Shown: positions 52,236 to 64,000 of the stretch, one piece after another
Position numbering within the stretch: position 1 is the first letter of the stretch
Layout of the letters: each line of letters begins with the position of its first letter
Assembly: GCA_029207755.1 (NCBI GenBank)
Contig: JARCOQ010000002.1
Span: 43,355,744 to 43,419,743 of the forward strand
Origin: Chamaea fasciata
Lineage: Eukaryota; Chordata; Aves; Passeriformes; Sylviidae
DNA length: 64,000 nt
Direction: 5' to 3'
The notes under the pieces: generated by a model
What the model saw: the letters and a program-made list of their open reading frames with translations, nothing else
The model's database searches: none
What the model was told of the DNA's origin: nothing
Made by a program: the position numbers and the translations under genes

Positions 52236-52889
52236 TACAAAATGTCCCTGCAACATGGGATTTTTCAAGCTGTACCAGAGCTAGATCCATATTCCCAAAA
52301 TCTGTTTTCAAAGTCACTCTCTGAATTCAAGGGCAAATCTGGTGGTCTGGTTGTGTCAGACATGTGTGAAGCCAATGGACTGAGTGCATGTATCTTTCCA
52401 TCACAAGTTAGTTATCTCAGCTGCTGAGGAAAAGAGAGTGAGCCAAATACAAAGCAGAAATAGTCCTTCCTATTGTGTTACTTCTTTTTTGTCCAATAGT
52501 GACAACAAACACCATGTAAAACTCCATAAGAGCCTGTGTCACCCCACTCAGGTGGGGAGAGAAAAGCAAATAAAGGGTGTTTTTCAAGAAATGGGAATTG
52601 CCTTAAAAACAAAGCAGGATCAACAGTTCCGTGTAACATAGTCACAGTATTTATACTCTGCTTTCTGGTGGTAGCATTTGCCAAGGGAAGCCCAACAAAC
52701 CCCTAACAATTTATACATTGCTGAGAAGATGAAGACAGGTAATATTACTAATAAAATCATCTGCACTCCAACTGATGAACTCTAGGAACCATTTTGTGTG
52801 TAATCTTCCTGTTAAAATCTGGAAACTTTTTCTCTTTGCTGGAAGAAATCTTGCTTCACCACCAAGTGCTAAATGCAAGGTTACGGTAG
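52236..52889. other. Non-coding spacer
   Basis: Unique-looking AT-rich sequence up to the CR1 copy. No gene seen. Confidence 0.45.
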
Positions 52890-53830
52890 GTTACCCAGAT
52901 GGATTTTGAACCCTCCCAAGGATAGAGATCTCACTGCCTCTCTCATCCTCTGTTCTGATCTTTACCCTCATTTAGAAGATTTTCTCCTTATGCAGGAGAA
53001 ATTACCTGTTTTGCTTCTTGTCTCCACTGGCTCTTGCCTTTCTCTGTTCACCCTCAAGAAAAGTCCACGTCCATCTTTCCTGCAACTCCCACTAGGTATC
53101 TAACAATGCAGCTAGGTCCCCCTTGAGCTTCTCTTCCAGCTCCCTCAGTCTCTTCTCACAGCCCCTTCTGGACTCACTCATAGGTGTCCATGTCTCACTT
53201 ACACTGAGGAGCCCAGAAATGGATCCAGCACTCCGGGTGAGTCACACCAGCACTGAGTAGAGGGGAAGGATCACCTCGCTTGACCTGCTGGCAACACTTT
53301 GCCTAATTCAGCCCAGGATGCTGTTGGACTTACTTGCTGCAAAGACTAGTCCTGGCACATGTCCAATTTTTTGACCCCAGGATCCTCAGGTCCTCCTCTG
53401 CAAAGCTGCTTTCCAGCCAGTGGGCCCTCAGCCTGCACTGTGATCGAGGGTTACTTCCTTCCAGCTATTTTCCATTTGTCTTTACTGAATTTTATGAGGT
53501 CTCTGCCACTCCATGTCTCTAGGCTGTTGAGGTCTGTCTGAACTCTCCAACAACTCACTCCTGACCACAGAGTTTTCACCACAGAAAGCAACCAGTTTGG
53601 CCAGACACAATTTGCTCTTGTTAAGTCCAGGGGGCTGGGTCCCCATCACCTTCTCTTCTTTCAGATGATAATTATGGCTTCCAGGAGGATTTGTTCCATT
53701 ATCTTCCCAGTAGCTGTAGCTAGGCTGACCAACCTTCAGCCTCCTCCCTGCCCTTCCTGAAGACGGGAGTGATGTCTGCCTTTTTCCAGTCAGTCCATCT
53801 CATGAAGCCCACAGCCACTGTGCTGTGCTT
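52890..53830 (-). mobile_element. CR1 LINE, 3' half, internally deleted
   Basis: Read in antisense from left to right, the copy shows the CR1 3' UTR. It begins CCCAGATGGATTTTGAACC, with GGAGCCCAGAAATGGATCCA near 53207 and GAGTAGAGGGGAAGGATCAC near 53255. Next come the ORF2 C-terminal part (around 53470-53540, sense peptide like DLNSLETW) and an upstream reverse-transcriptase part (53590-53820, with the EQILLEAII-like segment and TTTTTCCAGTCAGTCCATCT). Between about 53545 and 53590 the expected core with the VPQGS and FADDT motifs is missing, so roughly 100 or more residues are deleted. The frame is also broken. The element is inactive and 5'-truncated. Confidence 0.9.
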
Positions 53831-54574
53831 TTTCTGATTAAGGACTCAGTTCTGCTGAAAATAATCATGTCCTTGTGCTCTTAGAGGGCATTAGAGACAT
53901 GTGCTACTATACATTCAGCTGCACACCACAGGGACAGGGTGGATGTTGTGTTGAGATTTTGTTTTGAATTCATTTTTCTTTGCCAAGGGAAGAACTGTCA
54001 TAGGGGAAAAATCAGCCGTCATGAATTCACTTGCTTTCCTTCTGGGAAGGAGCATCCACTGCTGTTCTTAAGGAGCAGCTAGACTATGCTCAGGCTCAGT
54101 CCACCTCCAGCAATGTTTGTAGTCACAGTTTTCACACCGACATAGCTGTCACTTCAGGCACCAACTTTCCCAGTTTAGAATGGTTTTAAATCTTGACAGA
54201 ACTGCACCTGCATGTGTAAATACAAGACATATTTTGTTTCACTATTAAAAAAACCCCAAATTTACCCTTTTGAGTGTTAAAGCAGATCTGAAGTGTTAGA
54301 ACTGGGATTGCCCCCAATGTGCTGGCCACAAACATTGTGATTTGTCAGCAAGAGACATTACCAGCTGTAATTAAAACATACATGTGCAAGTATCTCCCAC
54401 AGCCAGAGTCCCCCTGTAAAGGATTGAACTCTGTACCTGTATAAGGTATCCTATCCATTGCCTCCTACCCACAGCATCCTCAGAGACAGTGGAGAGCATG
54501 TCCACTTCTGGGCTGGTCCCAAGTCATTGGCCATGGGGCATGGACACAGCCTCCAGAAAACGCTCACTTTGTTA
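53831..54574. other. Non-coding spacer between two opposed CR1 copies
   Basis: AT-rich unique sequence with no supported exon. The right boundary is approximate, as diverged CR1 sequence may begin slightly earlier than 54575. Confidence 0.4.
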
Positions 54575-54957
54575 CTACATTACAAACTGGTTGTGTGGTC
54601 ACATCCAGAGAGAAGTGGTCAACAGCTCAATTTCCAGAAGAAAATCAGAGACAAGCCGTGTTCCTCAGGGGTCCATATTGGAACCAGACTGTTTATTGTC
54701 TTCATCAATGACACAGACAGTGGGATTAAGAAAGTTTTCAGACAACACCATGCTGAGTGGCATGGCTGACACACCTGAAGGATGGGATGCCATCCAGAGG
54801 GAACTGGACAAGCTCACGAAGTGGGTCCATAAGAATCTCATGAGATTTAACAAGGACAAATTCAACATGCCGCCCCTGGGTCAGGGCAACCCCTGGTATC
54901 AATACAGGATGGATGGGAGATGAAGGGATTGAGCAGCCCTGCCAAGAAGGATACTCC
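54575..54957 (+). mobile_element. CR1 LINE ORF2 fragment with reverse-transcriptase core, frameshifted
   Basis: The translated fragment shows, in order, NWLCGHIQREVVN, a VPQGSILEP-like block, FINDTDSGI, a degenerate KFSDNTMLSG (FADDTKLSG in active CR1), DTPEGWDAIQREL, NLMRFNKDKF and LGQGNPWYQYR. This is the palm-to-thumb part of the CR1 reverse transcriptase. The FADD catalytic pair is replaced by FSDN. The blocks lie in two different plus-strand frames: VPQGS and DTPEG in one, FINDTDSGI in another, so frameshifts separate them. A pseudogenised fragment with both ends truncated, in the opposite orientation to the CR1 copy 750 bp to the left. Confidence 0.9.
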
Positions 54958-57900
54958 ATGTATTTGCTTTCTGGGAAGATTTATACCACAGTAGATGCTG
55001 GACAATTTATGGGGGAGAAGAAATTCCCAGCTCCAAAAGCTTTTCAAGCAAGTGAAAGTTATGAAGCACCTTAATCTTCTTACATCTTGTGATGCCTTTT
55101 AAGGGCTATTCAAAGCCCACAGTCAAGAAGCTGATTTTTATCTGAGGAGCTGGCACGACCAAGCTGGCTGGAGTGACATGAGCATTCTCTGGCCTTGTGA
55201 GCTTCAGGAAAAAATAGTTTTTCCCACCAGCCCTGTCTGTTATCTGCCTAGTCCCGCTGTGATATGAGGCAGTACATGCAGAACCATCTTTGCAGTGCCA
55301 GAAAAATCCTTGCTCGTTTCCCTGCTGACATTTCGGGACGTGACACCTTCACAGGGCGGATCACGCTGGGGTTTCCCGCAGAGCTGCAGGAGGTGCTTTG
55401 TTTCAGCCAAGGCACCATCTAAGCAGAGTAACAAAGCTCAACCTCCAGCAGGGCTGGGCAAGGCTTTAATCAGCCATTTATCCAGCTTATTAAAGCAGCT
55501 ACAAGAAGCAGCAGATTTGCTGGATCTCCCCCATGTGAGCAATGTGCACTTCCCAAGTCCCCGAGAGTTTGGCAGCTGCACCAGGGCTCCCTTGCACGGG
55601 GGAAACCAGAGGGCTGGTATGGAGCCTGAGCATCATCTTGGTAGCATATCAACAGTGTTTTAAGGTGAAGCACAGCACACAGGCCTTGTTCTGGCACACA
55701 GCTACGCCAAAACCATTTGAGGCTGGGAACACCATGTGTAGGGAGTGAGAGAAGGGGGTTTAGGACATTCATTTAAGTGAAGAAACCTAGCCTACATGAA
55801 GGTGGACTTTGCAAAATCTGTCTGCTTATTTGCACTCTCCCGATATTTCCTGTCCTTCTCCAAGCACAGGGTAAATTAGTCATTCAGATTCTCTGAGTTA
55901 TTTGGGCAAGATTGAAAAATAAATGACAGCTCACCTCCTTCTATGAGGTTGAGTTATTTGAGAAGCAGTGCTGTTTGTGTCTGACATAAGCCTTGCCGTG
56001 AGAAATGGTGGAGGAGGAGAGAAGAGATATTATCAACTGAAATGGAAAAATTCCTAAGCTCATTGCACTGGAGTTTTCCAGGAGTATCTCAGGGCTTCCA
56101 GCATGTGAAGAGTGGACAAACCTCATCAACTGAAAATCAGGAATGATAAGACTAAGTCACACATAAAGCCAGCAACAAGGTCTTTATTTTGGGTAACCCT
56201 TCTTCATAAACCATGTGATCAACAGCAAAAATGCTTTCAAGCATAAACCCTCTGGATAAAAGAGAATGGAAAAAAAGACATCAAGTAGATGGCTTAACAG
56301 GGTGATAACTTGAAAGGAACTATTTCACTATCTGTCTTGTCAACTACAGAAAAGGGAGGGCTTGGACCAGAAGCTGTAAATAGTTGCGCATTACTCATAT
56401 TTGATCCAGGCTGCACAAGCCTCCCTGCACACTTGCCCCACTGAGTCCCTCTGAGACCCCTCAGTAGACCTCAGAGGCCAAAGGCATCAGTGGCGTGGCA
56501 CAGCAGGCCATGACAGCATCCCTCTGCAGACACCTCCCAAAATTCAGGATGCTGAGCTCACTGCTGCCAAGGTGACAGTAGTGTGTGTAAACAAAATCTG
56601 TAATCCAGCACAATGCAAACATTGGCAGAAGCTCAGAGAACTTCATGTTTATTTGTGACAAACTATATTGAAACCATTCCCAGCGGCTCCTGACAGCTCC
56701 AGGTGGAATAGCCAGTGTGAACTGGCTGGGTTTATGGTCTTGTACTTGTGTGTCCAACCCTCCATCTCCTCAGTCTGAAATCTTCTGGCTGAGATCTTCA
56801 TCAAGGAGTGCTGGATGAGCACATACCAGAAGCCACCAAACATTGTTGGGGACAGCTGTAGTATCACAGATTAGCGCCATGCCAGCATGTGTCCAGGGTG
56901 TACCCTCCATGGTTTTCAGGTCTTTTCCCCAGCACCTTTGTTTTAGTGTATGCACAGCTCTATGAATCCACCTTGGGAATTATATTCTGGAGTTAAGAAA
57001 TGTTCTTATCTGGGAAATTCAAGTGCCATTTATCATGCCAGCCATGACTGTGTCATTGACAGCATCCTTCCTTCTTGCTGTGATTAGCTACCACAGTCAT
57101 GTCCTTTTCCACATTTCTGAGTTTACCAAGACATGGAATATTTTCTTACATGGCTTACATAACTTCTTGCATAGTCTTCCCAAGTCTCCTTCATGAAAAA
57201 ATAATGCATTTTATTTATTAATTATCCCTTTCAAACTATAGACACACTTTGACTGTAAAGCTGGTCAGAAAAAAAGGGAAGTGTTTCTTTTGTGGGAGCA
57301 GCTTGCTTTCTCTCACCTGTCAGAAGGAAGCTGCATTTCACGCACCTACATTTTGTTTGACACAGGATTATCGGGTTTTGCCTTGACTTCATTTTCCTGC
57401 TATACCATTTGCTTCAGAATCTGACAGACCTCTTTTGGGATAAGAATGCTTTCAGATGTAGAAAACAAAATCTGTACAAAAAATCTTTTAAAAAGTGCTT
57501 GTAAATGTCTCTTCCCCTGCCAGCATATTTTTAATAGTGTAGCAAAAACTTATTCCAAATATGCTCATCATATCATCATTGCAAATCTTGTGCAGTCAAA
57601 TAACTGGCAGCTGTTGAGCCAACTGTTTCCCATTAAAAAAAAAAAAAAAAAAACAACAAACCAAAACCCAAAATTTATTTATAAAAAAAAATGTCCAGTC
57701 AGACATTCTTCCCTTTCTGTTCCACAGATGCCTGTTTAAATAAAACCTGCTTGCATTACTCACTGATGGAGTCCTCTCTGCTCTGCTCAAGATTTAATTA
57801 CAACATTGTCAAAAGTGAGACATAGTAAATAACAACACGTGGTGGATCTGGGTGCTGGGGTTTAAGAGCCTAATTTCAAGTTCTTGCCTTCTGTCATTAT

Positions 57901-60900
57901 ATCCTACAGTCATTTCCCTTCTTCCCCCTAGGCCTATGTGTCCCTCCCTCAGGCAAGTTGTTTCTTCTTCAGCACTCAAAAGTTCATTTTTGGACAGTCA
58001 CTTCTTCACACATACATACCCAATGATTTGCTGCCTATCAGTGTTCAGAGTTTAAGATTTTTTTTTTCATCTATAATAACTTTCAATAGCACGTTCTTCC
58101 AGAGAATAGAAGTTAGCTACAATTACGTTTGTTCACTTTAATTTCATTCCCTCTGATGAAATTGCTCATCCCAACTATTGATATTTTCTATGGATGATAT
58201 GCACATTGATATGTCAAGTACCAATGTAAGCAAGTTGCTTTTTTCTGTGTTAGAAAAGATGTTACACACGTTTCCATTCCAAAGCTAATCTACAGCAGAT
58301 TGTATGAGGAGATAGTTGGTTGAAGCACTACACTGAAGGAAAATGCATGGAAAAGATGTAGGAAAAGCCATGGGTTTATGCTTTTGACATATTATCCAAA
58401 AGCATCAATCTGCATGAATTTCTTCAGTGTAAATTTTTAACTTGAGCACAGTTCAAGAGTGCTGAGACATTTAAGACAACTTGAGAGAAGATTCTGCAGT
58501 TGATGCAAGAGGTAAGGACCTCCTACTACAGCTCCTGTAAGAAATGAAAGTTATTAGTGATGCTTGTCTGAGAGAGCCTCAGCCTTCATCAGTTGTCTGT
58601 GGCAATAGTTTGGAAATAACAACCACCTCTCAAGTCAAGGTGAGCAGCAGGCAGAAGCCAGAGAAACCAGTGATAGCTGTAACAAGCACAGCTAAAGGCT
58701 GGGGTGAAAGTCAAGAAACTGGAAAACACTTGGCCTGCCAGATATCAGATGCAGGACTTGATTGTCAGGCAGCTACTGAGAAAAGCTGGCAGCCTGTGCT
58801 ATCCAAATGAAGAAACAATTTTCATTTGTTAAATTCAGCTGGTTTCCCAGCAGTTGAATACTTTCCCACTCCTCCAATGTGAGGTTCATTCCCATTCTTT
58901 CAGGGATGCCTGTTGCACACAGTCCTAAGGATCCTGTTCCACTGCCAAACTGCTTGTTCAGCCTCGCTGTGGCTGCTACACTGCATGAGCAGACAGAGGC
59001 TGAGACACAGCATGATGGCACTGGTGAAGCATGTTCATAAATACAAAGAAATTCATTAGAGGATGCAAAGGCATGAGAACAGCAACACCCTCCTGGGGTT
59101 TAAAAGAGGACCTGGTTGATCCTGAAAGCATCAGCTAAGCCATTACTACTTTAGGACCAAGGCAGAGACAGGAGTTCTGCTATCTCTGTAAAGCAATAAA
59201 CGGGGTGGGAGTGCAGTGTGCTTGCATGCACTGGAAGATGTGGATGTGGTCCTGCATGCTAGAGCAAGGAGAAGAAACATCCAGAGTTTGACATTAAAAA
59301 AACCAAATGCTCTGGGCTTGACCTGTGTGCATCTGGTCATACTTCTGCCCATGGCGTGTTCCTGCCATGCAAAGAACAATGTCTGGCACAGGAGCAGCAG
59401 CTGACTGCCCACTAACACATCCAGCCCCACTGCCAGCATGGAACATGATTCCTTCTCTGTCACATGAGGGAGTTTTCTGTTGGAATAGTCCTGGTATCCC
59501 CTATTCAATTATTTATATAGGCACTAGAAAAGAGAGAAGGCTGGGACATGATTCCTTGCAGCAACCAAGTAAACCCAACTTGGTCATTCAAAGCTGAGAG
59601 ACACGAGAAAGAAGACAAGGAATGTGTATTCCTTCTGCTATGGGAAAACTGAACATAAGCAAGCAATGTCCTAAGAAGCTGAAGCATTTGTTTCCACCTT
59701 CTTAGATTTTGTGTTTTTAATTAATAAAAGAAATAAAAAGAGAAGAAAGAGAGGTAAAGGAAATAAATGGATGAAATTTGTGACATAATAAGGCTGATGT
59801 TTTGGTGTGCGCATTTCAAATGTGGTTGAAAATTATTTTGATTTAATAACATTTTATACTTCAAGAACAATTCAGATGGAAACATTCACAAACCTCTGTA
59901 GTAGTGATTCAGGTGAGAAATAGTTTCATAACTGCAGAAAAGTTCAAGTTTTGTTGCTCTCTTAATGAACTAGAGTGTATGTCACACGAATTCTCACATA
60001 CATCATCCTGTCCATGGGCAAAAATGTGAACTTTGAATTTCTACTGGAGAAACTTTTAGGAGAAATTAGACGCTAAAATTTTTCCAGCTGTCTTTGCAGG
60101 TCTTCAGTTCATTGGGGTTTGAAACCTTCTAAAAATGTTACAGTCTAGCCAAGGTCAGTTTGTAACAAAGCATGTTATGTTTGATCTGTGCAGTGCACAT
60201 TGCAAAGTACTCACTGCATTTTAATATCAGTCTTTGCAACAAAACATGTGAAGGTGAAAGTGTGCCCTTAATTTTGGTTCTCTTGATGTATGTTTATAGT
60301 GGTCTGTTTACAACAGTACTTGTCTGCATCCGCATGAAGAACAAGATTTAAGAGCATATATGTGTAGGAAACAAGTTTTAGGCTGAAAATAATTGATGTT
60401 ATATATGAAATGTCTCCCATGACTTTAAGGGCAGGTCCTAGTGTCTAATCCTGGTTTACATGTTCATCGATGGAAATTACCTTGAGTCTGTGGTTAGAAG
60501 AGGGTTGTCAAATAGGATCCCTACAGTCAGAAGGTGTGGCTAAATAAAAAGATGGATCTAGAAAGACTGTATTTTTCTTATCCTTACCTTTTTTTTATGT
60601 TTGTATTCACAGACTTTAGATATTTTGTAACTTTTCTTTTTCAGTTTGTCATGTTTATCATCCATTCATTGATCCATCCATTTATCTACCCATTCAGTCA
60701 CACAACCTCCCAAAAATGGATTCCCTTCATCATGCCAGCACTTTTCTCTTTGCAAAACAGTCTACAGTAGGTAGAAATGACCTTCAGAGTGTCAAAGTTC
60801 TCTCTCCTTCTGTCTGTTCCTACTTTCATTGAATAAACCTTCAGTTTCTTGATGGATGAAATTTCAGGATGGCCAAGACTGGGAAACCTGGGACTGGTCT

Positions 60901-62179
60901 GCTCTGAGAGACACAGAGCCTGAGACCTACAGAAATTCAGAGGGGCCAGTTGCCCCATTACCCAGGGAGGACATTGCGCAGTCATTGCTTTCACTTGGTT
61001 AGACAGTCAGGTTTTGTGTCTGAGTGCCTGGGAACATGTCCACCCCAATAAGTTGTTAGCACAATCCCAGCATCATTTTGGAGCAGAATAGCTAACCCAT
61101 CCCACGCTGCTGCTGGACACAACTCAGAGACAGCACTGGGCCTGCTCCATGTGCCAGAACAGATACAGCCCCTGGGCTCAGAGGACAACCTGGATGCTCC
61201 ATGGCTACTCACGTAGGAGAAGTCATTGCCAGGAAGCACCAGAGGAGCATCTGGAGGCTTGGGAACAATGCAGTGACAGGAGATCTGGAACCATTTTGGG
61301 GAATGCTGATGGCACGTGTTAAGGAAGAGGAACATTGGAGCAATTCTTGTGTTTCAGGCCAGGCTGCTGGAGAATTCAATGCTGGAAATGCAGCCTCAGC
61401 AGCTGAGTGGCTGTGGCTTGTTCAAACCTGGCAGCACAGCAGGTGCCTTTCCAAGAGAGGAGCCTGCACGTGCATACCTTGCTTGGAGCTTGGGGAAGGT
61501 GGGGTTGTTCCTGCTCCATTTAATCAGTGTTCAAATGCGTGGCGGGAAGAGCAAGCACCAGGCACAGCCAGCCCTTGGCACCCCAGGCTTTGCAGCACCG
61601 TTGGAGTGAGTGAACTTGACTGTCTGGGTCACTTGTTCATTGATTTTCTTTAGGGAAAGATGATTTACAAAATGAGAAACGCATTTCAAAGTGAGGACTT
61701 ATTTTGCAGTCAGCACCACAGGCTGAAGCTTCAGACACAGTGCTATGCCAGGACCTGACAATGCAATAGTAGGAGTCATAAAAATAGCACAAAGGCATGA
61801 GCTAATCTGCTCTCAACCCTCTTTTTTTAATGATTAATTTAATTCCTGATAACGTATTTCTCACCTCCATTTCACTATTTCTGAGCTGTCTTGTTATGCA
61901 ATAAAATGTTGTTTCCTTTGGCTATTTGCTGTAAAAAATGACTCTAGAAAACAGATTGTGAATGAAGAACAACATGTGCCAGTTCTGTCAAAAAAAGGGA
62001 GACTCAGCTCACATTTTGGCAGTCAGAGGAGAAGCTCAGGACTGTGCCAAGAAGGGGGCCAAGCCCAAAATAGACCCTGGTCTGAATAAATGTGTGGTGA
62101 TGCCTCTGGGCCAGGCAGCTTAAGCATCTCTTTTTGCCTGCAGACCATCTGTTTGCCTTAAACCTGCCATATTCCAGTT
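54958..62179. other. Non-coding DNA
   Basis: No supported exon. Frames at 55295-55663, 58544-58810 and 61201-61653 lack recognisable domains. AT content is high at 57.2-60.7 kb. Confidence 0.45.
57635..57653. repeat. Poly(A) tract, 19 bp
   Basis: A19 followed by an A/C-rich stretch. It could be a retrotransposition tail, but no source sequence is recognised. Confidence 0.9.
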
Positions 62180-62283
62180 GGAAGGAAGGAAGGAAGGAAG
62201 GAAGGAAGGAAGGAAGGAAGGAAGGAAGGAAGGAAGGAAGGAAGGAAGGAAGGAAGGAAGGAAGGAAGGAAGGAAGGAAGGAA
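62180..62283. repeat. (GGAA)26 tetranucleotide microsatellite
   Basis: About 104 bp of uninterrupted GGAA/GAAG repeat. The purine-only strand gives an artificial open frame of repeating GRKE. Its purity and length predict length polymorphism. Long GGAA arrays are also known to bind ETS-family factors, though nothing here shows that use. Confidence 0.97.
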
Positions 62284-64000
62284 TAGTTTCTGCAGTAGCA
62301 TGCTGCTCTTTCAGTAAGTGCTGTTACAGAGAAAGCCTTCCCTCTCCAACATCACCAAGTAAATGTTCTCTTGCATCTTCCCATTCCTCCTCAAATTCCC
62401 TCTGATGACCATTCACACAGCCCGTACAGAGAACACCCTTCTCTCTCCCTTCCTTGTATCTTTAAAATCCTACAGACCTGTCCTCCCATGCCTCTTCCAG
62501 GTTATTCCTGATACCCCAAACTACTATGTTTGCCAGTGTGGCATGGTTGAGGCTGTCCACCTCCAGGATCTCCAGTGAGCTTCACATTCTTGTCACCTTG
62601 GTGAGCCTTCAGCATGTTTGATGTTTCCTCTGAGTATGCTTCGATGGCTCTGGGCTCTTCTGCAGCTCTTCTCATCTCTGAACGAACCTTCATGTTGAAC
62701 TTCCATTATCTCATTCATCCTCCTTTGTCCCTCTGTTTTCCAACTTGACTTCTTCAACCTCATCTAAAGAGAAAAATCAAAGTCCTTTGGAGAAGGACTT
62801 ATTAGGACAAATCCTGAGCCACTGTGGCATAATTTTGATGAACATCTATTGGACACACACACCCCCCCCACCAAGAAGCACTCTGGAAAGGCACCAAGGA
62901 CCAGAATTGCTGCATGTGCTCTGACTGGGGCTTTGTTCCCTGCTTCCTGAGACCTGGCTTCATGCTACAAAGATAACCCAACCCACACCATGTGAGCAAT
63001 GTGACCAGACTCCAAATTGCCCATCTAACGAGGCAGGGCAACCCTTTATGACTCTGCAGGTACTTCAGTCATGCCCAGGACTGCTTGAGATGGCACGTCA
63101 TCTAAAAAACATTCACAAAAGGGTTGTCTCTGTACTGGACAATGGAGGAAAGGCCAGCTGACCCAGAGGGACCTAAAGGTGGATCTCTTAGCCTCCAAAA
63201 CTGAAGTCATTTGAAAACTACTCTTGATAAAAAGCGAGGTCTAATACAGACAGGCAAATTGCTGTGCTCAGAGATGTTCCCTGGCCCATTTCATTTCCTA
63301 GGAGAGGTACAGCCAGGTACACCCTTCCCCAGCTCCCCATTATTTCCGATAGCAGACTTGCACTCTCATGCCTTCCAACTCTCTCTCATCTTCATGCTTC
63401 ATGTCTCCAAACCATTTTACCTTCACATGGACCCTGTTTTCCATTGTACATCTTCTCCCAAGTGGTATTCTCCTGTCTCCATTTACCAGGCCTCTACTAG
63501 CCTCCAATTTAGCATTTCTTCACAAATATTTATTGGCACTTCTTCCAAGCAGAGTCTCTGGCACGTTCTCCTGCCTGCTGCACAGGCATACACATGGGCA
63601 CAGGTGCCAGCATTTATGAGAAGCTCAGTGGGAATGTGGAAACGGTGCAAGCTCTGAAGGTTTGGAGAAGGCCTGCACACTAGCTTTTCTATCAACAGCT
63701 TCATCTTCATTTATTGAAAATTCAAGGTTCTTTCTGATGCTCTTGTGTTGCAGGGATGAACCTTGCCTTAGGCATGATCTGCTTTTAAATTCCCAGCTGT
63801 ATGTGAGCATGGCTGGCCCAGCAGTCAGCGCTCCCACGGAGATGCCGTGCCCTTGGTACACATCACACCGATGCTCCAGTGACACAACTGAGAGCTTCTG
63901 TCACTGGTGGGTCCCAGTGAACCCATCACACAGCCCTGCAAACCAGCCACGACCTTCACACTGACCTCCTCTGCTCCACATAGCAGTGAGGCACTGCCCT
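62284..64000. other. Non-coding DNA to the window end
   Basis: No supported exon. A short (CA)n/C-run lies at about 62855-62872. The overlapping frames at 63211-63964 are in pyrimidine-rich sequence and show no domain. Confidence 0.45.

Noticed and set aside
53334..53541. Short plus-strand frames
   Set aside because: Antisense of the CR1 copy at 52890-53830.
54458..54923. Two overlapping plus-strand frames as a host gene
   Set aside because: They are the two frames of a broken CR1 reverse transcriptase.
62178..62405. Frame with repeating GRKE units
   Set aside because: A pure translation of the GGAA microsatellite.
1..64000. CRISPR arrays, operons, tRNA or rRNA genes
   Set aside because: None seen on reading; the tandem arrays present have no spacers of CRISPR type, and the genome is vertebrate.

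Overview
This is a piece of a vertebrate nuclear genome, almost certainly from a bird. The evidence is several recognisable copies of chicken-repeat-1 (CR1) LINEs, some ending in the typical TCATAGAATG-type 3' terminus, together with an avian-looking retroviral LTR fragment, a low repeat load and a single dense CpG island. There is no prokaryotic gene organisation: no operons, ribosome-binding sites, CRISPR arrays or phage genes. Nearly all open frames are short chance frames. I cannot tell the bird order.

The informative part is 3.1-4.7 kb. A CpG island (about 3440-4360) looks like a bidirectional promoter. On the minus strand a 33-codon candidate first coding exon (3834-3932) ends in a strong AAG|GTGAGG donor. 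On the plus strand a candidate first coding exon (4536-4665) starts in a good ACCATGG context, has an in-frame stop seven codons upstream, and ends at a GTAAGT donor. About 600 bp separate the two start codons. Between or near them lie four CACGCCC boxes, two consensus NRF1 motifs and a GC box. I recognise neither protein from its short N-terminus. A degenerate minisatellite with a period of about 35 bp abuts the island at 3187-3530. If both calls are right, sequence left of 3834 is intron 1 of the leftward gene and sequence right of 4666 begins intron 1 of the rightward gene.

From 4.7 to 64 kb I found no convincing coding exon. The region is AT-rich, intron-like or intergenic DNA with scattered fossils: an LTR fragment at 10.9 kb, an old CR1/L3-like fragment at 11.4-11.85 kb, CR1 pieces at 12.4, 25.4, 28.1, 35.0, 52.9-53.8 and 54.6 kb, and simple repeats at 21.7, 44.6 and 62.2 kb. 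Homopolymer tracts, a 22-bp tandem duplication at 18.9 kb and a perfect 12-bp inverted repeat at 52.2 kb complete the list. The CR1 copies are truncated and inactive.

I see no new multi-gene system here. The item most worth following is the head-to-head promoter with its two unrecognised first exons. All identifications come from reading the sequence and from memory of repeat families; no search was run.
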